50,405 nt of DNA, taken from positions 1 to 50,405 of the forward strand of contig CAJCJA010000017.1 in assembly GCA_903970515.1 (NCBI GenBank). Direction: 5' to 3'. Numbering within the stretch: the first letter of the stretch is position 1; each line of letters begins with the position of its first letter. Source of the DNA: Candidatus Saccharibacteria bacterium CG_4_10_14_0_2_um_filter_52_9 (GTDB taxonomy: Bacteria; Actinomycetota; Acidimicrobiia; Acidimicrobiales; RAAP-2). Under the pieces are notes generated by a model, which had not been told where the DNA came from, searched no databases, and saw only the letters and a program-made list of their open reading frames with translations. The position numbers and the translations under genes are program-made. This document shows, in pieces, positions 47,618 to 50,405 of this stretch.

Positions 47618-48255
47618 GACGGCGGGCCCGACTGCCAACCACCCGCGGGACTGTAATGACGCAGCACCTTGGCGGGGACACCCCCCAGGACGACGTGATC
47701 GGGAAACGTGCCACGCACGACCGCACCGGCCGCGACGACGGTGTTGCGACCAAGGGTGGTTCCGGGCAGTATCACGACGTTCGCTCCGAGCCAACTCCCC
47801 GAGCCAATCGCGACGGCGAGTTCATTGGGCGTCTGCCATCCCACGGGCTCATCGGGATCGTCGTAGGAATGATTCTGATCAGTGATGTAGACGTAGGGAC
47901 CAGTTTGGATCTCGTCGCCTAAGACAATGGACCAGTGCCCGATAATGTGCGATCCACGACCGATGATGCATTTTCTCCCGATACTGACGACGGGTGAGGA
48001 CAACATCTCCTGATCGGCACTGATGCCTGCGGTGAGACACACGTTGGGCCCGATGAGCGTGTCGTCGCCAATAGAGAGGTATCGCTCGTTGTAAATCACG
48101 CCCTGGGGAGCCATCAGCGCCGCGTGGCGCCCGAAATAATGAAATTTGTTGGCGTACGCGTCGGAGGCCCCTACCGTCGCGACTTCGTTCGCGTAGGCGC
48201 GCGCCCGGCGGATCCACTGACCCAAGAGGCGTCGATAGAAAAGGCGGGACGTCAC
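47614..48255 (-). CDS. acyltransferase with left-handed beta-helix (hexapeptide repeat) fold
   Basis: 213 residues. The N-terminal helical part (about 1-50) is followed by hexapeptide turns: YLSIGDDTLIGPNVCLTAGI, VVSIGRKCIIGRGSHIIGHW, SIVLGDEIQTGPYVYITDQN, then VAIGSGSWLGANVVILPGTT and LGRNTVVAAGAVVRG. DQNHSYDDPDEPV contains the catalytic-type His of xenobiotic/maltose acetyltransferases. It probably acetylates a sugar or alcohol. GTG 48255 is preferred over GTG 48264 because TAGCGT lies 7 nt before it. Coupled to the downstream MFS gene. Confidence 0.82.
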   Translation of the reverse strand: MTSRLFYRRLLGQWIRRARAYANEVATVGASDAYANKFHYFGRHAALMAPQGVIYNERYLSIGDDTLIGPNVCLTAGISADQEMLSSPVVSIGRKCIIGRGSHIIGHWSIVLGDEIQTGPYVYITDQNHSYDDPDEPVGWQTPNELAVAIGSGSWLGANVVILPGTTLGRNTVVAAGAVVRGTFPDHVVLGGVPAKVLRHYSPAGGWQSGPPS

Positions 48256-48262
48256 TCGAGTC

Positions 48263-48268
48263 ACGCTA
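48263..48268 (-). promoter_or_regulatory. -10-like hexamer TAGCGT of the acyltransferase-MFS pair
   Basis: Minus-strand TAGCGT lies 7 nt before GTG 48255. Confidence 0.4.
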
Positions 48269-48302
48269 CTTCTCGACGCCGGGCAACCCCGTAGCGACTG
48301 TG

Positions 48303-48308
48303 TAACGT
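48303..48308 (+). promoter_or_regulatory. -10-like hexamer TAACGT of the flavin monooxygenase gene
   Basis: TAACGT lies 6 nt before ATG 48315; leaderless mRNA expected. Confidence 0.5.
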
Positions 48309-48314
48309 CTGGTC

Positions 48315-49760
48315 ATGATTCTTAATGTCGCGATAGTGGGATCAGGGTTCGGGGGCCTTGGCGCCGCCATACAACTCAAGCGAGAGGGCGTGGGCAACCT
48401 CGCGATCTTTGAGCGCGCGAACGATCTCGGTGGCACGTGGCGCGACAACACCTATCCGGGATGCCGCTGTGACGTCGCAAGCAACCTCTACTCATTCTCC
48501 TTCGCCCCCAATCCGAGGTGGTCGAATACTTACAGCTACCAACCAGAGATCTGGTCCTACCTTCAAGACGTCGCGACGAAGCACAACCTGCGTCCACTGA
48601 TTCACTTCAATCACGACGTCACCGACATCTCCTACGACCGCGCCGATCGTCTCTGGAAGATCACGACCAGCCAAGGGGACTTCCAGGCCCGCAGCGTGAT
48701 CCTCGCGGCCGGCGGTCTCGCCGAACCACGCATGCCCGACATCGACGGCCTTGCGAGTTTCAAGGGTCCCGTCATGCACACCGCCAAATGGGACTCGACG
48801 ATTGACCTCACCGGTAAGCGCGTGGGCGTCATTGGCACCGGCGCGAGCGCGATTCAAACCGTCCCACAGATCGCACCGTTCGTGGGCACATTGGAGGTCT
48901 TCCAGAGAACGCCGTCGTGGATCTTGCCTCATCTCGGTCACGACGTGAAGCGACGCTCGATGCGGTTGTTCTCCATTGCCCCGCTGCTCCAAAGAGTTGT
49001 TCGAGCTTTCGGTTACTGGCAACGCGAACTAATGGTGCTTGGATTCGTGAAGGACCCTTCACGCATGACGAAGGGCGAGACGATGTCACGCGAGCACCTC
49101 GAACGTCAGGTGCCTGACGAAGAACTCCGTGCCCGCATGACACCGAACTATCGCCTCGGATGCAAGCGAGTCTTGATTAGCAACGACTACTACCCCACCT
49201 TCTCACGCGATAACGTCACCCTCGTCACTGACGCGATCATGCGCATCGAACCTCAAGGGATTCGCACCGTTGACGATGTGCTCCACGAATTTGACGTGTT
49301 GATTACCGCCACGGGCTTCTACGTCACCGACAATCCAATCGGCACCAAGGTGCATGGGGCCAAGGGCGAGCAGCTCGCCGAGGCGTTCCGCGGTGACATG
49401 GCCAACTACAAGGGCACGATGTTCCCGGACTTCCCCAATCTCTTCATGTTGGGGGGCCCGAACACCGCACTCGGGCATTCCTCGATCATCTTCATGCACG
49501 AGAGTCAACTCAACTACATCGTCAAAACCATCAAGGTGGCACTACTCAGCGACGCGCGCATCGAACCCACGCTTGACGCCGCTCGTACCTGGACGCAAGG
49601 TCTTCAAGAGAAACTGCCCGGCACGGTCTGGGGAACCGGCTGTTCGAGTTGGTACTTGAATGATCAAGGCAAGAACACCACCATCTGGCCCGATTTCACG
49701 TTCAAATTCCGTAAAGAGACGCGACACTTCGAACCCAAGGACCATGAAATCTCGGTCTAA
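48315..49760 (+). CDS. flavin-containing monooxygenase, Baeyer-Villiger type
   Basis: 481 residues. VAIVGSGFGGLGAAIQLKRE is the FAD Rossmann loop. FERANDLGGTWRDNTYPGCR, then CDVASNLYSFSF is typical of BVMOs. The BVMO fingerprint F-x-G-x-x-x-H-x-x-x-W is complete in FKGPVMHTAKW. RVGVIGTGASAIQTVPQIAP binds NADPH. FDVLITATGFYVTDNP and FPNLFMLGGPNTALGHSSII form the rest. It would insert oxygen into a ketone to form an ester or lactone, or oxidise a heteroatom. It lies 3.4 kb from the P450 operon but on the other strand, so a shared pathway is only possible. Probably leaderless. Confidence 0.92.
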   Translation: MILNVAIVGSGFGGLGAAIQLKREGVGNLAIFERANDLGGTWRDNTYPGCRCDVASNLYSFSFAPNPRWSNTYSYQPEIWSYLQDVATKHNLRPLIHFNHDVTDISYDRADRLWKITTSQGDFQARSVILAAGGLAEPRMPDIDGLASFKGPVMHTAKWDSTIDLTGKRVGVIGTGASAIQTVPQIAPFVGTLEVFQRTPSWILPHLGHDVKRRSMRLFSIAPLLQRVVRAFGYWQRELMVLGFVKDPSRMTKGETMSREHLERQVPDEELRARMTPNYRLGCKRVLISNDYYPTFSRDNVTLVTDAIMRIEPQGIRTVDDVLHEFDVLITATGFYVTDNPIGTKVHGAKGEQLAEAFRGDMANYKGTMFPDFPNLFMLGGPNTALGHSSIIFMHESQLNYIVKTIKVALLSDARIEPTLDAARTWTQGLQEKLPGTVWGTGCSSWYLNDQGKNTTIWPDFTFKFRKETRHFEPKDHEISV

Positions 49761-49774
49761 TCTCGAACAGCGAC

Positions 49775-50405
49775 TCAGTACTGGGCGAATACTCGACGTT
49801 GCGGACCATCGATCGTCATGAGTCCCCCGTAGGGAAGGATCCACTGAGGATCGGTATGTCCGAAGTCGAGACCGATGACGACAATTGCATCGGGGTTGTA
49901 GGTGGAAAGCGCAAGTAGTACCGCGTCGTGTTGATCGGACCGAAACTGTTGTCGCTCCCGCTCCGACAGCGGCGCGTGCGTGTGCCACGCCTTCGCCTTG
50001 GCGAACACCACTGCAGCGAACTGCTCGAGGAGTCCGCGTTCTCCAAAATTTCGAAGCATCCGAAACACTTCGTCCGCTGACGGCATCTCCTCCGAAGTCT
50101 CAAGTAGGAGGATGCAGTCGCGGTACGTCTCGTTCGGCTCGATCCAGCGATTCGCCGCGAGGTTCCAGTGCAGCACCTCCAGATTTCCGCCCCACGTCGG
50201 GCCCGTCACGACGCGATCCGCGTTGTGCCACTGCCAACCTGGCTCTGGTGTCGTCGCGAGGGGCTGTTCGAGTGTCGTCAAGTCATCCCAGTCCGCTTGA
50301 AGGTCTGTGAACGAGTCGACCGGCGTGATCTCGACGTTCTCGTGATCGAACAACGAGTGGCGCAGCGACGACAGAAACACGTCGTGCACGCCTCCCGGTC
50401 TCGCC
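49775..50405 (-). CDS. S66 family peptidase (LD-carboxypeptidase / MccF-like), C-terminal part
   Basis: 210 residues are in the window and the frame stays open through the right edge (ARPGGVHDVFLSSL), so the 5' end is missing. RDCILLLETSEEMPSADEVF carries the catalytic Glu, and VVIGLDFGHTDPQWILPYGG the catalytic His of the Ser-Glu-His triad. VTGPTWGGNLEVLHW is the conserved G-G-N-L block. The nucleophilic Ser of the N-terminal half is outside. Family members cleave the terminal D-Ala of murein tetrapeptides, or inactivate microcin C. The long form with DFGHTDPQ fits MccF-like more than classical LdcA. The GTG at 50389 is internal, not the start. Confidence 0.82.
   Translation of the reverse strand, partial: ARPGGVHDVFLSSLRHSLFDHENVEITPVDSFTDLQADWDDLTTLEQPLATTPEPGWQWHNADRVVTGPTWGGNLEVLHWNLAANRWIEPNETYRDCILLLETSEEMPSADEVFRMLRNFGERGLLEQFAAVVFAKAKAWHTHAPLSERERQQFRSDQHDAVLLALSTYNPDAIVVIGLDFGHTDPQWILPYGGLMTIDGPQRRVFAQY

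Noticed and set aside
47618-47794. N-terminal extension of the MFS transporter at 46349
   Set aside because: It overlaps the acyltransferase C-terminus and is arginine-rich; a coupled TTG start at 47617 is better.
1-50405. tRNA genes, CRISPR arrays, insertion sequences or prophage genes
   Set aside because: I saw isolated GTTCGAAT-like strings (for example near 8391 and 28399) but no surrounding cloverleaf, no spaced direct repeats and no transposase, integrase or phage structural genes.

Overview
The window reads as chromosomal DNA of an actinobacterium. It has high G+C, very dense gene packing and GTG or TTG starts. It carries actinobacterial-style genes: an ACT-domain SerB, an EttA-type ABC-F protein, P450s with a one-cluster ferredoxin, a Baeyer-Villiger-type monooxygenase, and BMP-type nucleoside ABC transport. 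Many first genes of transcription units have a TAnnnT -10-like hexamer 6-7 nt before the start codon and no Shine-Dalgarno sequence, which suggests leaderless mRNAs, common in Actinobacteria. Acidimicrobiia-like lineages would fit, but no rRNA or other marker is present, so the genus is open. I see no tRNA, rRNA, insertion sequence, phage gene or CRISPR array, and no gene-free stretch longer than 300 bases.

Layout. 1-9.3 kb: the end of a 2'-5' RNA ligase-like gene, a cyclopropane fatty acid synthase, small enzymes (GNAT, nucleotide-kinase-like, two SRPBCC proteins, two methyltransferases), a DHA2 drug pump divergent from a MarR regulator with a clear palindromic operator, two hypotheticals and inorganic pyrophosphatase. 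9.4-17.1 kb: a conserved hypothetical, 3-hydroxyacyl-CoA dehydrogenase, PurU, the tryptophan-catabolic pair kynA-kynU, EttA and a second DHA2 pump with its own inverted repeat.

17.2-33.3 kb is a nucleoside-utilisation island. A BMP substrate-binding protein, a double ATPase and two permeases import nucleosides. PsuG/PsuK handle pseudouridine. Cdd and Add deaminate cytidine and adenosine. DeoA and PunA phosphorolyse pyrimidine and purine nucleosides. A PGM2-like phosphohexomutase probably moves the phosphate from C1 to C5. DeoC splits deoxyribose 5-phosphate into glyceraldehyde 3-phosphate and acetaldehyde, and an aldehyde dehydrogenase would oxidise the latter. That dehydrogenase is followed, with an 8-bp overlap, by a 284-residue aldehyde-dehydrogenase-like protein lacking every recognisable catalytic and NAD-binding motif. 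Together they look like a two-gene version of the ALDH16 architecture. This is the most interesting system in the window.

33.3-42.3 kb: rmlC, rmlB and divergent rmlA (no rmlD seen), RidA, a tiny protein coupled to an amidase, BioY, an enoyl-CoA isomerase-like protein divergent from a Xaa-Pro aminopeptidase, and gnd-gntK. 42.3-50.4 kb: a ferredoxin-P450-P450 operon behind a 28-bp near-perfect palindrome, serB, an acyltransferase-MFS pair, a flavin monooxygenase and the 3' part of an S66 (LD-carboxypeptidase/MccF-like) gene that runs off the end.
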